A stretch of 44,684 nt of DNA from Desulfobacula sp. GTDB lineage: Bacteria; Desulfobacterota; Desulfobacteria; Desulfobacterales; Desulfobacteraceae. The translations under genes and the position numbers were made by a program. Positions 32,838-41,781 of this stretch are shown in pieces. The stretch is taken from the NCBI GenBank assembly GCA_013792075.1, contig VMSR01000152.1, forward strand, positions 1 through 44,684, read 5' to 3'. Positions within the stretch are counted from its first letter, which is position 1; every line of letters starts with the position of its first letter. The notes below the pieces were generated by a model that saw only the letters and a program-made list of their open reading frames with translations, searched no databases and was not told the DNA's origin.

Positions 32838-35267
32838 TCAGTCATAATACCCGTTAATGACGATCTTATATCCATTTGTTAATGGGCTTTTGGATTCTCT
32901 TATCTGAACACCATGAATGGACTTTTCAACAATCATAGATGCATTTTTCCCTTTGATAATAGTACCTTTTTCAACTATATTTTTTACTTTAATAACCGGC
33001 TCAACAATCACGAAGGGCGTTTCTTCTTGCAGTAAAAAAAAGTCCCTTTTAATCAAAAGGGTTTTGAGTTCCTTCTTTTTTTCCTCAATTTCCGGGCTTA
33101 TTTCCTCAATTTTTTTCATGATAGCATCATATTTGGACTGATATTCACGGGAGTATTGTTCAGTCGTACTCACAGCGGCTGTGTACATGCTGGAGATTTT
33201 TGTCAGCGTCTCATCAACATAGATTCTTTGGTCTTCAGGATTTAGTTCCTTCATCCGGCCGACTATTTCATCCATATATTGCAAGGAATTCTCCTGGTTT
33301 GGAAAAAGGAGGGAATCCTCTTTGGATGAGGGCTCAAAAATTTGTATTTTCTGTTCCATGTGTTCAATCTGTTTCAAATTGGCATCGTCACATATTTTAA
33401 GCAGATAGACCAATATGTTGCGCTTTCCCATATAATCATTTTGGGCATTTACACCGCTCTGGTATCGAAAGGTCAGTTCATCAAACTCATCCTGCCTTTG
33501 GAGCTTTCGCAGTAAAGCGGTTTGTTCTTCAATGGCGCGGTTGACGGCTTCAACTTTGAAATTATATTTTTTACCGATTTGCAGTATGGACGGATGCTCT
33601 GGAGTGGAACGAACATTCTTTAACAAAATATCCTGAAAGGCATATATTTTACAGGATATGGCATCGGATTTCAGACCTGCAATTCCTTTTAAGGTCATTA
33701 TTTCTGAATTTACCAAATTTTTGCTAACAACAATATTTCCATAAGCATTGACCTGTGTTGGATAGTTTGATTGTTTTTGGGTCTTATCTTCTTTCCCGAT
33801 GCAGCCGTTTACCACGATATCATCTGTTGCATTGACATTGCCGAAAACATTCCCTGCTATAAACAATTGATGGCAGTTTACCTGGCCTCCATAATCAATA
33901 TTGCCCTCCATTTTTAAAATACAGGCATCATAGGTTTTCATGGTATCGGTTTTAATATGCCCGGCAATTTTTTTGATCGGATGTTCCTGGGCAGCAGGTG
34001 TAACAAAAAGACTTCTGTTTTGGAAAAGGACAGGGGTGCCATCTGTTTCGGCCAGAAAATCAAATTCCTTTTTGATGACACCCTCTCCACAACCCAAAAA
34101 AAATATTTTCGGATCACGCGGCATTATTGAATGCCCAAAAACATCTTTTCCAGGTTTTCCAAATTCATGGGGGATGATCTTTGCTAAAACATCTCCTTTC
34201 TTTACAAATGGGGGAGATGCATTTTCATTATTGTCAGGGTTTATGGAAAATTCTGTATCAAAAAAAAATTCAACGACTTCATCCCTGGATTGGGTGGATC
34301 GGACACCCTGGGCAATTTTAAGTTTTGAACCTACCTCAGAATTCTTTAAAAAAACTTCAATAAATTTTTTATCGCAGATTCCAAATCGAATACCTATTAA
34401 TTTTAGCCAGTTATGAAAGTAGTCTATATCGAGTTTTTCAAAATATGCTTTTTTTGTATGAATATATGCTTCCAGCTTATCTTTAGAAATCGTGTATTCA
34501 AACAATTCACTGTATCGCTTATTTGAGCTTATTTCAGAATGAAACCGGGATAATGCTTTTTCAAGAGACAGTCTGTTTTTTTCAAATTCTTTCTGTATTT
34601 TTAGAATGCGGGTAATTTCTGTTTTTGGCAGATCGAATAATTCTTGGAAAATTTCACCCAGGTAGCGTTTTTTTTGTCCTGATTTTGATTCGGTTTTTTG
34701 TATTTTTAACGCTGTGTTCAACTGGGCAATTGAAAGCAATCCTTTTTTAACGGCAAGCGCCCCGAATCGCATATTTATTGTCTCTTTTTTTATTGCAGAT
34801 GTTGCGAGATCATCCATTGCCTGTGCCAAAAAATCGTCTTTAATTCGATTCTGTGTCAGCAATATAGCGGTTTTATTTGCATGGGTAATCTCTTTATTCT
34901 CAACCAGAATATCCCCTATTTTTTTAATCTGTTTCGTCTCACTAAAAAGGGTCTTTTGAAGATTAAGCGCATTTTCCACGCTTTTAGCACTTACAAAGCG
35001 ATTGGCAACCCCCAGTTCTCCGAATTTTTTATCCTGCATTTTTATTTTCAGATGCTTTTTAAGTAAAAAAAGAAACTCAATATTTTCCTGGGAAAGTATT
35101 TTCTGTTCCGTAAAAAAGGTTACAACTGAATAGGCTGGATTTTCCTGGGATTTCTCAATAAGCTGGGATAAAATAGTTTGTTCCTGTTGAAATGTGATGA
35201 ATTTGCATTCAACAGCCAAACTGATAAGATTCTGATTCTCTCTTTGCACTTCAATTTCGTCGGTCAT
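32838..35267 (-). CDS. FapA/DUF342-family protein with N-terminal MshEN-like repeats
   Basis: An 809-residue protein. The C-terminal two thirds is the FapA (DUF342) polymer-type beta-helix domain: VFGHSIMPRDPKIFFLG, GNIDYGGQVNCHQLFIAGNV and a GNIVVSKNLVNSEI segment, followed by a long coiled coil. The N-terminal part has three or four repeats of about 25 residues with the pattern (F/I)G(E/D/A)L-x2-x-(G/N)-h-h (81-105, 116-140, 166-190, about 202-225), like the N-terminal modules of MshE/GspE ATPases, some of which bind c-di-GMP. The function of bacterial FapA is not established. The gene is AT-rich compared with its neighbours and flanked by decayed DNA. Confidence 0.8.
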   Translation of the reverse strand: MTDEIEVQRENQNLISLAVECKFITFQQEQTILSQLIEKSQENPAYSVVTFFTEQKILSQENIEFLFLLKKHLKIKMQDKKFGELGVANRFVSAKSVENALNLQKTLFSETKQIKKIGDILVENKEITHANKTAILLTQNRIKDDFLAQAMDDLATSAIKKETINMRFGALAVKKGLLSIAQLNTALKIQKTESKSGQKKRYLGEIFQELFDLPKTEITRILKIQKEFEKNRLSLEKALSRFHSEISSNKRYSELFEYTISKDKLEAYIHTKKAYFEKLDIDYFHNWLKLIGIRFGICDKKFIEVFLKNSEVGSKLKIAQGVRSTQSRDEVVEFFFDTEFSINPDNNENASPPFVKKGDVLAKIIPHEFGKPGKDVFGHSIMPRDPKIFFLGCGEGVIKKEFDFLAETDGTPVLFQNRSLFVTPAAQEHPIKKIAGHIKTDTMKTYDACILKMEGNIDYGGQVNCHQLFIAGNVFGNVNATDDIVVNGCIGKEDKTQKQSNYPTQVNAYGNIVVSKNLVNSEIMTLKGIAGLKSDAISCKIYAFQDILLKNVRSTPEHPSILQIGKKYNFKVEAVNRAIEEQTALLRKLQRQDEFDELTFRYQSGVNAQNDYMGKRNILVYLLKICDDANLKQIEHMEQKIQIFEPSSKEDSLLFPNQENSLQYMDEIVGRMKELNPEDQRIYVDETLTKISSMYTAAVSTTEQYSREYQSKYDAIMKKIEEISPEIEEKKKELKTLLIKRDFFLLQEETPFVIVEPVIKVKNIVEKGTIIKGKNASMIVEKSIHGVQIRESKSPLTNGYKIVINGYYD

Positions 35268-35273
35268 GGTACT

Positions 35274-35366
35274 ATGGCCCCACAGGAAAATTCACCCCAA
35301 TACAGCAGCAATAAAGTGACACTCAATTTCAAGGTAGATGATGTTGACGCTTATTATAAGGGTTAG
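35274..35366 (+). pseudogene. Fragment of a VOC (glyoxalase/bleomycin-resistance) family gene
   Basis: The frame encodes APQENSPQYSSNKVTLNFKV then DDVDAYYKG and a stop. The VTLNFKVDDVDAYYKG string matches the central strand-helix of vicinal-oxygen-chelate proteins. Both ends of the domain (about 120 residues expected) are missing. The fragment stops exactly where the inverted-repeat element begins (35367), so the element or its arrival truncated it. Confidence 0.55.
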
Positions 35367-35621
35367 CCCGGATATTTCACAATAATTATGGCAAAATCCA
35401 TGAAAATATTATATAATTCAGTTACTTAGACAAATGGAAAAATCCCAGATTCATAGTGACCTCTCTTTCTGGAGATGCGCAATTAATTTATGAAAAACAC
35501 TACTGCGCAAGAGGTGAGGCCGAAAACCGAATTTTGGCCGAGTAAAGAACACAGACCCGTGAATATCTCGTAAAATTCATCCGGCAAGGTGCAATGTTGG
35601 TGTCATCATGAAATATCCGGG
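35367..35621. mobile_element. Short inverted-repeat-bounded (MITE-like) element
   Basis: CCCGGATATTTCA (35367-35379) and its exact complement TGAAATATCCGGG (35609-35621) bound 255 bases with no gene frame. Its left end abuts the VOC gene relic and its right end abuts the IS91 transposase fragment, as expected of a small non-autonomous element inserted between or into decayed genes. No target-site duplication is obvious. Confidence 0.55.
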
Positions 35622-35752
35622 ATAGAAAGACGGGCCCATTGCTGGTGAGGAAGGTCCTTTAAGACATTTGTGATCAGCCATTCCCCATATTCAACAACCC
35701 TTTTCTGGTGGCAGGGGGGCAGAACTGACTGCGCCCTGAATGAATTATAACC
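35622..35752 (-). pseudogene. IS91-family transposase fragment
   Basis: On the minus strand one frame reads PPCHQKRVVEYGEWL, then ITNVLKDLPHQQWARLSIP. This matches the conserved zinc-binding and helical segment of IS91-type transposases (C-x-x-CHxKRVVExGEWL, followed by PHRQWVFSIPK). The frame runs into the inverted-repeat element at 35621, and the expected upstream cysteines are degraded. About 40 codons remain of a protein of roughly 300 residues or more. Confidence 0.6.
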
Positions 35753-35791
35753 AAGGTGGCTCCGGTATAAAAGCCAAAATCTTTGATCCGG

Positions 35792-37477
35792 CTATGCCGT
35801 GGGCACCTTTGCCGCATCCTGCCGCTTCAAAAGGTTTGTCGCCATGTCCCGCAGCTTATATTTCTGGACTTTGCCCGATGCTGTGCTGGGATAGTCATCA
35901 ACAAAAAAGAAAAATGCCGGGATCTTGTGAAAGGCGATTTTATCCCTGCAGAAAGCGGTAAACTCTTCAGGTTCAGCCGTTTCCCCGATTCTCAGCTTGA
36001 TGTAGGCGGCAGCTTCCTCCCCGTATTTAATGCTGGGTATCCCCACGACCTGGACATCAAGAACCTTGGGATGGGTGTAGATAAATTCTTCTATCTCTCT
36101 TGGGTAAATATTTTCCCCGCCCCGGATGATCATATCTTTTATGCGCCCTGTGATCTTGCAATACCCGTTCTCATCCATTTCAGCCAGGTCTCCTGTGTGC
36201 AGCCAGTTTTCATCATCAATTGCCCGGGCTGTTTCTTCGGGCATTTTGTAATACCCTTTCATGACATGGTAACCACGGGTACACAGTTCACCTTGAACTC
36301 CGGGGCCGACTTGCTTGTCTGATACAGGATCTACTATTTTAACCTCAACATTGGACAGAGCGCGACCCACAGTACTGACCCGCCGATCAAGGGAATCATC
36401 CGGTCTTGTCTGTGTGATGCCCGGAGATGCCTCTGTCTGGCCGTATACGATGGTCATTTCCCCGGCGCCCATTCGGTCAACTACTTTTTTCATCACTTCA
36501 ATGGGGCAGGGAGATCCTGCCATGATGCCGGTGCGAAGGCTGGAGGTATCGTAGGCTTTTTTATCCATTTCTTCAAGCTCGGCAATAAACATGGTGGGTA
36601 CACCGTGAAGTGCAGTACAATGGTTTGCCGCAACGATTTTGAGCACCAGATCGGGCTTGAATTGGGTCACCGGAGACATGGTGGCACCTGACACCACACA
36701 GGTCAGTGTCCCCAGAACACAGCCGAAACAATGAAAAAAGGGAACAGGGATGCACAGGTTGTCTTTGGGTGTCAGATTCATGCACTCTGCAAGGCTTTTG
36801 GCATTGCCGATGATATTGGTATGGGTCAGCATAACCCCCTTGGGAAAACCGGTGGTGCCGGAAGTGTACTGCATGTTGATCACATCATCGGGAGACAGGG
36901 AGTCCTGACGAAGCTGCAATTGATCATTTGAAACGGATTTTCCCATTTCAATGATCTCTTCCCATCCATACATGCCTTTGAGTTTGTCCGCTTCCGGACC
37001 GATATAAACCACATTTTTGAGCAGGGGAAGGCGGGGGGAATTGAGTTGCCCGGGTTCACAATGATCCAGCTCCGGACAGACATCCCGGATCACCTTGAAA
37101 TATTCGTCATGTGCCCGCACACCGCCGATAAGCAACAGGGTGGATGCATCGGACTGAGACATCAGGTACTCCAGTTCAAAACTTTTGTAACTGGTGTTGA
37201 CTGTTACCAATATCGCCCCCATTTTTCCGGTGCCGTATTGTGAATACAGCCATTGGGGAACATTGTTTGCCCATATGGCCACCTTGTCTCCTCGTTCAAT
37301 CCCCAGCGCCATGAACGCTTTGGCCACATCATTGCACACCCCTTTGAACTGCCCCCATGTGTGTTCGATTGCGTATTCGTAATATTCAACGGCTTTGTTT
37401 TCGTTAAATTGATCTGCCACAAGATCCACCAGCTGTCCAATGGTGGTTTGGCCGACTTTAAATTCAGGTCTTTGCAT
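35792..37477 (-). CDS. AMP-dependent acyl-CoA synthetase/ligase
   Basis: A 561-residue member of the ANL superfamily. The P-loop is YTSGTTGFPKGV (204-215). Later motifs are VYGQTEASPG, the hinge segment HTGDLAEMDENGYCKITGRI with KDMIIRGGENIYP, and the catalytic lysine region TASGKVQKYKL near residue 540. It activates a fatty or aromatic acid with ATP and then transfers it to CoA. The closest general type is the medium/long-chain fatty-acyl-CoA synthase group; the substrate is not defined. AAGGAGG lies just before the ATG. A palindrome upstream may be its operator. Confidence 0.9.
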   Translation of the reverse strand: MQRPEFKVGQTTIGQLVDLVADQFNENKAVEYYEYAIEHTWGQFKGVCNDVAKAFMALGIERGDKVAIWANNVPQWLYSQYGTGKMGAILVTVNTSYKSFELEYLMSQSDASTLLLIGGVRAHDEYFKVIRDVCPELDHCEPGQLNSPRLPLLKNVVYIGPEADKLKGMYGWEEIIEMGKSVSNDQLQLRQDSLSPDDVINMQYTSGTTGFPKGVMLTHTNIIGNAKSLAECMNLTPKDNLCIPVPFFHCFGCVLGTLTCVVSGATMSPVTQFKPDLVLKIVAANHCTALHGVPTMFIAELEEMDKKAYDTSSLRTGIMAGSPCPIEVMKKVVDRMGAGEMTIVYGQTEASPGITQTRPDDSLDRRVSTVGRALSNVEVKIVDPVSDKQVGPGVQGELCTRGYHVMKGYYKMPEETARAIDDENWLHTGDLAEMDENGYCKITGRIKDMIIRGGENIYPREIEEFIYTHPKVLDVQVVGIPSIKYGEEAAAYIKLRIGETAEPEEFTAFCRDKIAFHKIPAFFFFVDDYPSTASGKVQKYKLRDMATNLLKRQDAAKVPTA

Positions 37478-37508
37478 AAGCGCCTCCTTATGTTTGTATA
37501 TTCTAAAC

Positions 37509-37531
37509 TTATAGAAGGATAATTTCTATAA
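37509..37531. promoter_or_regulatory. Candidate operator upstream of the acyl-CoA ligase gene
   Basis: TTATAGAA and TTCTATAA are perfect inverted arms separated by seven bases, 32 bp before the start codon of the ligase. The AT-rich dyad suits a dimeric repressor. No regulator gene is adjacent. Confidence 0.45.
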
Positions 37532-37619
37532 CAATCGGTGAAAACCCTAAATTTCATGTAGGCAGTTTCACCTACCTTTCCCCTGTGATCCTCTGGGTTG
37601 TACCTGTCGACCCTAAATT

Positions 37620-37805
37620 TTGATTTCCCTCAAAAAAGTTTTATTGGATAATGAGATTGATAGAAATGAAAAGCTTTCCGAACATTTTACTGTTGGAGAA
37701 CTCATGCGATTGGAAATCGCTGAAAGAAAGGGCATAGTATTCCGTATACAAACGCGTATCGTGAAGGCGGTGAAGACAGGATTAAAACAAACGGCACGTA
37801 TTGAG
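37620..37805 (+). pseudogene. Possible relic of an M15-type peptidase gene
   Basis: One plus-strand frame gives DRNEKLSEHFTVGELMRLEI then AERKGIVF, which resembles the start of M15A peptidoglycan peptidases (x-LSxHFTxxELxRS, then AxRxGI). The rest of such a domain is not found; the frame runs into the end of the radical SAM gene on the other strand. No ribosome-binding site is present. It could be chance, so the confidence is low. Confidence 0.25.
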
Positions 37806-38831
37806 CTATACATTTTTTTTTCTCAGGTCATGGAAGAGGATTTCAGGGTCCTGTCCGCTGGCCATGAGTTTGTCTGCCTGTTTTTGAACAAAGTCACGGC
37901 TCAGACTGTTTTCCATATCAGAAAGCCGGCGGTAATATCCCAGCCGCCGTCCCAGGATGAAATGGATCTGCCCAGCCTTGTCCAAGGACAAAAAACGGTC
38001 AAGGATGCCAAGGAGGGTTTTCTTGTCTTCAGGAAGCTGTCCTTTTACCTCCAGGAGCAGGTCAATACCATGGTGGTTGGCATAATGGCTGGTGATCCCC
38101 TCCAGATTTTCCAGCATCAGCCGCTGTTCTGAAATCATCTCTGCCTCCCCGGGCAAGTGAAATTGCCCTTCTGCCATTTGGCGGTCCAGGCCTGAACCCT
38201 CCTTTACCCCGATGGTGAGCAGGCGTATCTGGTCTGGATTGGTTTGGTTAAGAACCTTTGCGGTTTCCAGGGCATGGTCAGAGGAAAGCTCTTTTCCCCC
38301 CAGCCCCATGATGATGAACTGGGTGGTTTCCATGCCTGCCTCTTTTGCCATGGCAGCGGATTGGATGATGGATGCCTGGGTAATTCCTTTTTTTACCAGT
38401 TTTAAGACTTTTTCAGACCCGGATTCCATTCCGCAGTACAATTTATTCAAACCCGCATCATGGATGTCTTTTATGGCCTGGGCAGATTTTTTGACCATGG
38501 TCTGGGCCCTGCCGTAGGAGGATATCCGCTTCAGTGTCGGAAAGGCCTGTTTCAGGGCTGTCAGTACCTCAATCAGATCCTTTGTCCCCATGACAAAGCT
38601 GTCACCGTCCTGTAGAAAACAGGTCTCAAAAGAGTGCCCGTTAAAATAGTCCCGGGCAGCCAGGATATCTTTTTTGATGTCATCCACCGGGCGCAGGGAG
38701 AATTTATAATTGTCATATAAGGAGCAGAAGGTGCATCTGTTCCAGGGGCAGCCCCGGGTGGTTCTGATGAGCAGGCTGTCTGCCTCGTCCACCGGGCGGA
38801 TGGGGCCTTGCTCAAAGGGAAGTCCAGGCAT
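37806..38831 (-). CDS. Radical SAM protein with atypical cysteine motif
   Basis: A 341-residue protein with the radical SAM barrel (about 20-235). The cluster motif reads TRGCPWNRCTFCSLY, that is C-x4-C-x2-C instead of the usual C-x3-C-x2-C. Other family features are present (ETCFLQDGDSFVMG; LYCGMESGSEKVL near the conserved glycine-rich strand; GLGGKELS). Such enzymes use a 4Fe-4S cluster to cleave SAM and start radical chemistry. The reaction is unknown. GGAG lies before the ATG at 38831. Confidence 0.85.
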   Translation of the reverse strand: MPGLPFEQGPIRPVDEADSLLIRTTRGCPWNRCTFCSLYDNYKFSLRPVDDIKKDILAARDYFNGHSFETCFLQDGDSFVMGTKDLIEVLTALKQAFPTLKRISSYGRAQTMVKKSAQAIKDIHDAGLNKLYCGMESGSEKVLKLVKKGITQASIIQSAAMAKEAGMETTQFIIMGLGGKELSSDHALETAKVLNQTNPDQIRLLTIGVKEGSGLDRQMAEGQFHLPGEAEMISEQRLMLENLEGITSHYANHHGIDLLLEVKGQLPEDKKTLLGILDRFLSLDKAGQIHFILGRRLGYYRRLSDMENSLSRDFVQKQADKLMASGQDPEILFHDLRKKNV

Positions 38832-39169
38832 GGGAATCTCCGATTCGATTTTTGTTATTCAGCAGTGGGTTTGACCAAAGATCAATATAAGGCCTGGTAC
38901 GGGTTTGTAAAGCAGGGGATACCCAGGCCCTGATGGCCTTTAGAATGTGGTGGAACCTTCTGGTCAGAAGTGCGGGTACAGACCCGGGGCCGCCTGAAAC
39001 CGCCTGTGTTTGAAGGGTATGGCAATATTATTATGGTTGGTTTTTCCGTTTACCCTAACGGCCACGGCGGTTGGCCGCGATTGTATGGTAGTATTTAAAA
39101 TGATACAATTGAAAACCCTTGCTGCCCGTTAACGGTAACAAATTAGGTGTCTGTTAAGGAGATTGCTTC
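38832..39169. other. Intergenic region with two small palindromes
   Basis: These 338 bases separate divergent genes and hold no supported gene. There are two dyads: CTTCTG-GT-CAGAAG at 38957-38970 and CGGCCA-N7-TGGCCG at 39059-39077. Either may be an operator for the radical SAM gene or the hydrolase gene. A ribosome-binding site (AAGGAG) precedes 39170. Confidence 0.6.
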
Positions 39170-40093
39170 ATGTCAAATGTTCAAGAAATTGTCGAAGAAA
39201 CAATGAAGGTTTTTACAGAAGACGGCGTTTCTTCCACCATCACTGTTTTTGGACCACAGGGCGCGTCATCCCTGCCTGTAATAATATGTTTCCCTGCAAT
39301 GGGGGTAAATGCGGAATATTATCGCACCCTTGCCCATAGCCTTGCTAAAAATGGAATGAGTGTGGTTACTGCTGATTTGAGGGGTATCGGTTCTTCATCT
39401 GTTCGGGCGTCAAAGCAAAATAATTTTGGTTATTTTGAAATGATTCATTACGATTGGCCGGCCGTCATAAAAGCTGCGAAAAACAAGTTTCCAGAAAACA
39501 AACTGTTTCTGCTGGGGCATAGTTTAGGGGGGCAGTTATCCTCGCTTTATTTGAGCCATCAAAGGGAGTATGAAATAGCAGGTCTCATACTTGTCACTGT
39601 AAACTCAGTTTATTACAAGGGCTATGGCTTTCCTGACGGCCTTAAAGTGCTGGTGGGAACAAATTTAGCTTACCTTATATCCCTGTTTTTTGGATATTTC
39701 CCAGGACGTACATTTGGTTTTGGCGGTATTGAAGCAAAAAATGTTATCCGGGATTGGTCACGCCAAGGACGGACAGGGGTATATGAAATTATAAACAGTT
39801 CGCTCCAGTACGATACCCTTTTGGCCCAGCTGACGCTTCCTGTAATTTCCTTTTCATTTGAAGGCGATTTTTTTGCGCCCTATGGCGCAGCACAGCATTT
39901 GGTTGGTAAAATGAAAAATGCCAAGGTTCAGCATGTTCATATGCAACCTGAAGAATATGGGTTAAAAAACAAGTTTCATTTTTCATGGGCCAAAAAACCG
40001 GATTTTATTGTTTCATTGATAAAGGAATGGATGAAATCTCAGATAGTTGATGTACAACAAAACAAGGCAAATCCAGCCGATCGGACACTGTGA
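39170..40093 (+). CDS. Alpha/beta-fold hydrolase
   Basis: A 307-residue hydrolase. Visible features are VIICFPAMGVNAEYYRTLA (oxyanion region), the nucleophile elbow LLGHSLGGQ, an acidic residue in SFEGDFFAPYG and a histidine in NKFHFSWAKKP. AAGGAG precedes the ATG. It resembles serine esterases/lipases of the lysophospholipase-like group; no substrate is implied. The codon use is somewhat more AT-rich than nearby genes. Confidence 0.82.
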   Translation: MSNVQEIVEETMKVFTEDGVSSTITVFGPQGASSLPVIICFPAMGVNAEYYRTLAHSLAKNGMSVVTADLRGIGSSSVRASKQNNFGYFEMIHYDWPAVIKAAKNKFPENKLFLLGHSLGGQLSSLYLSHQREYEIAGLILVTVNSVYYKGYGFPDGLKVLVGTNLAYLISLFFGYFPGRTFGFGGIEAKNVIRDWSRQGRTGVYEIINSSLQYDTLLAQLTLPVISFSFEGDFFAPYGAAQHLVGKMKNAKVQHVHMQPEEYGLKNKFHFSWAKKPDFIVSLIKEWMKSQIVDVQQNKANPADRTL

Positions 40094-40118
40094 ACGCATT
40101 GCTGGAGTGCGCCTTGTC

Positions 40119-40206
40119 CCAGCCCAATTATACGTATTCAATCAATGGGCATAAACGTTCCTATGGCATTGCCTAGGAAACTGTTAGGTCCGGGCTGGTT
40201 TTTTTT
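40119..40206 (+). terminator. Possible terminator at the converging gene ends
   Basis: CCAGCCC (40119-40125) can pair with GGGCTGG (40192-40198), which is followed by eight T residues. A small CCTA-GGC/GCC-TAGG hairpin lies between. The structure overlaps the end of the polyferredoxin gene. The long loop makes it uncertain. Confidence 0.35.
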
Positions 40207-41077
40207 GGGGGGCTTTGGCGTGGCCTGAAATCGGCACGCCCCCAATCTCAAGAAAGATTGCATTTAGTTTGCATGCCCTGGTGCAGGCCAGACAGGAGAT
40301 GCATTCCATGTCATTGGGGGATTCATTGAAGCGAACTCCCATGGGACATACATCATGGCAGGCGTCACAATGGGTGCAACGGGCGTGATCAAGGGTCAGT
40401 TTTACCATTTTGACCTTGCTGAACAGGGCATAAAAGGCCCCCAGGGGGCAGGCCGACCGGCAAAACGGCCGGCTTGCCAGCACTGCCCAGATGATGAAAA
40501 AAATGAGAATGGACAGCTTGAGCAGAAAAAGCCACCCCAGGTTTCCCTGGAGGGAGGGCTGGAGCATCAGCATGGGAATCCCTGCCTCCAATGTGCCGGC
40601 TGGGCAGAAATACTTGCAGAACCAGGTGGTTCCGGTGCCGAATTCATCAATGGCAAACAGGGGTAAAAGGATCACCATAAACAGAAGAAGGCCGTATTTT
40701 ATATAGCGCAGAAAGGGCCAGATACCAAATTTAGGGGAGGGGATTTTATGGAGAAGTTCCTGGAAGAGCCCGAAAGGACAGGCCCAGCCGCAAATCATAC
40801 GGCCCAAAAAGCCCCCCAGAACCCCCATGGTGCCGATCACATATAAGCCGATGAAAAACTGGCCTGTTTCAATGGAGATTCGAATCCCGGCAAAAAGCTG
40901 CTGCAGGGCCCCAATGGGGCAATAGGTTGTTGACGCCGGGCAGGAGTAGCAGTTTAAGCCCGGCGAACAAACCACCTTCAGCGGCCCCTTGTATATTGAT
41001 CGGGTAACAGGGAAATTCCAATATCCATTGGTCACCAGAAAGAACAGGCCCTGTATCCATTTGCGCACAAGCTCCAT
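40184..41077 (-). CDS. Membrane polyferredoxin (NapH/CcoG-like 4Fe-4S protein)
   Basis: A 297-residue membrane protein with about four to five helices. It carries cysteine groups in the membrane-flanking loops (NCYSCPASTTYCPIGA; CGWACPFG; CKYFCPAG; CRSACPLG) and two C-terminal ferredoxin clusters (CTHCDACHDVCP and CISCLACTRAC). NapH-type proteins pass electrons from the quinol pool to periplasmic partners. It follows a 47-residue CXXC protein by three bases, the neighbourhood typical of CD1871A/TlpA clusters. It is the last gene of the thiol-redox operon. Confidence 0.88.
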   Translation of the reverse strand: MELVRKWIQGLFFLVTNGYWNFPVTRSIYKGPLKVVCSPGLNCYSCPASTTYCPIGALQQLFAGIRISIETGQFFIGLYVIGTMGVLGGFLGRMICGWACPFGLFQELLHKIPSPKFGIWPFLRYIKYGLLLFMVILLPLFAIDEFGTGTTWFCKYFCPAGTLEAGIPMLMLQPSLQGNLGWLFLLKLSILIFFIIWAVLASRPFCRSACPLGAFYALFSKVKMVKLTLDHARCTHCDACHDVCPMGVRFNESPNDMECISCLACTRACKLNAIFLEIGGVPISGHAKAPQKKPART

Positions 41078-41080
41078 GGA

Positions 41081-41224
41081 TCAGCCGATCCCGATACACG
41101 ACAGACAGATTTGTGTTGCCTGGTTAAGGACCTGGGAGGGCTCATCCAAACCAATGCCGATCATGGCCAAAATAAGAAAAAAAAGGATCACCCAAAAGGG
41201 CGCGATTCTGATGTTTTTTTTCAT
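41081..41224 (-). CDS. CD1871A-family small CXXC membrane protein
   Basis: A 47-residue protein: a short basic start, one membrane helix (FWVILFFLILAMIGIG), and a C terminus ending ICLSCIGIG. The terminal IC-x2-CIGIG string is the hallmark of the CD1871A-type CXXC proteins found next to membrane Fe-S proteins and TlpA-like proteins in anaerobes. The CXXC pair may relay electrons or thiol equivalents across the membrane. It lies between TlpA and the polyferredoxin with gaps of four and three bases. Confidence 0.85.
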   Translation of the reverse strand: MKKNIRIAPFWVILFFLILAMIGIGLDEPSQVLNQATQICLSCIGIG

Positions 41225-41228
41225 GTTT

Positions 41229-41735
41229 TTATTGGTTGATCAGGTTTGATATCATTTGTACGGAATCCGGGCTGTCCCATTGGGCAGGACCGATTACTTT
41301 TTCTCGGACGATTCCCTGTTTATCCACGATAAAAGTTTCAGGCAGGCCTGTTATGGCGTATTTAGACCCGGTAAGCTGTTGGGAGTCATCCAGAATCGGC
41401 ATGGCAAACCCATTCTGATTGGCAATGAAGTTTGCCACGGCAGGCTTGTCATTGTTCAGGACGGCCAGCATTTTGAACTTGTCACCGGGCAGGGTTTCAT
41501 ACAGTTTCTGCATTGAGGGCAGCTCTTTCATGCAGGGGGGGCACCAGGTTGCCCAGAAATTGATAAAAACCACCTGTCCTTTTAATTCGGAAAGAACCCA
41601 TGTTTTACCTTCCAGGTCCTTCAGGGAAAAATCCGGTGCCGGATCACCAACGTTCACGACGGCCGGCCCCTGTCCACAGGCCAAAATGGTCAGGAGAAGG
41701 CAAATTATCAGGGCAAAACGCAATATTTTTTTCAT
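41229..41735 (-). CDS. TlpA/ResA-type thioredoxin-like lipoprotein
   Basis: A 168-residue periplasmic lipoprotein. The lipobox TILAC puts the acylated cysteine at residue 20. The redoxin domain has the start DPAPDFSLKDLEGKTW and the active site WATWCPPCMKEL (C65, C68). The family reduces protein disulfides outside the cytoplasm, for example during cytochrome c maturation. It lies between DsbA and the CXXC peptide in the thiol-redox operon and is likely recharged by the membrane proteins downstream. Confidence 0.9.
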   Translation of the reverse strand: MKKILRFALIICLLLTILACGQGPAVVNVGDPAPDFSLKDLEGKTWVLSELKGQVVFINFWATWCPPCMKELPSMQKLYETLPGDKFKMLAVLNNDKPAVANFIANQNGFAMPILDDSQQLTGSKYAITGLPETFIVDKQGIVREKVIGPAQWDSPDSVQMISNLINQ

Positions 41736-41781
41736 GAGAGCGGATCTCCTCTAAACAATTACTATGCCGTATACAGGCCGG

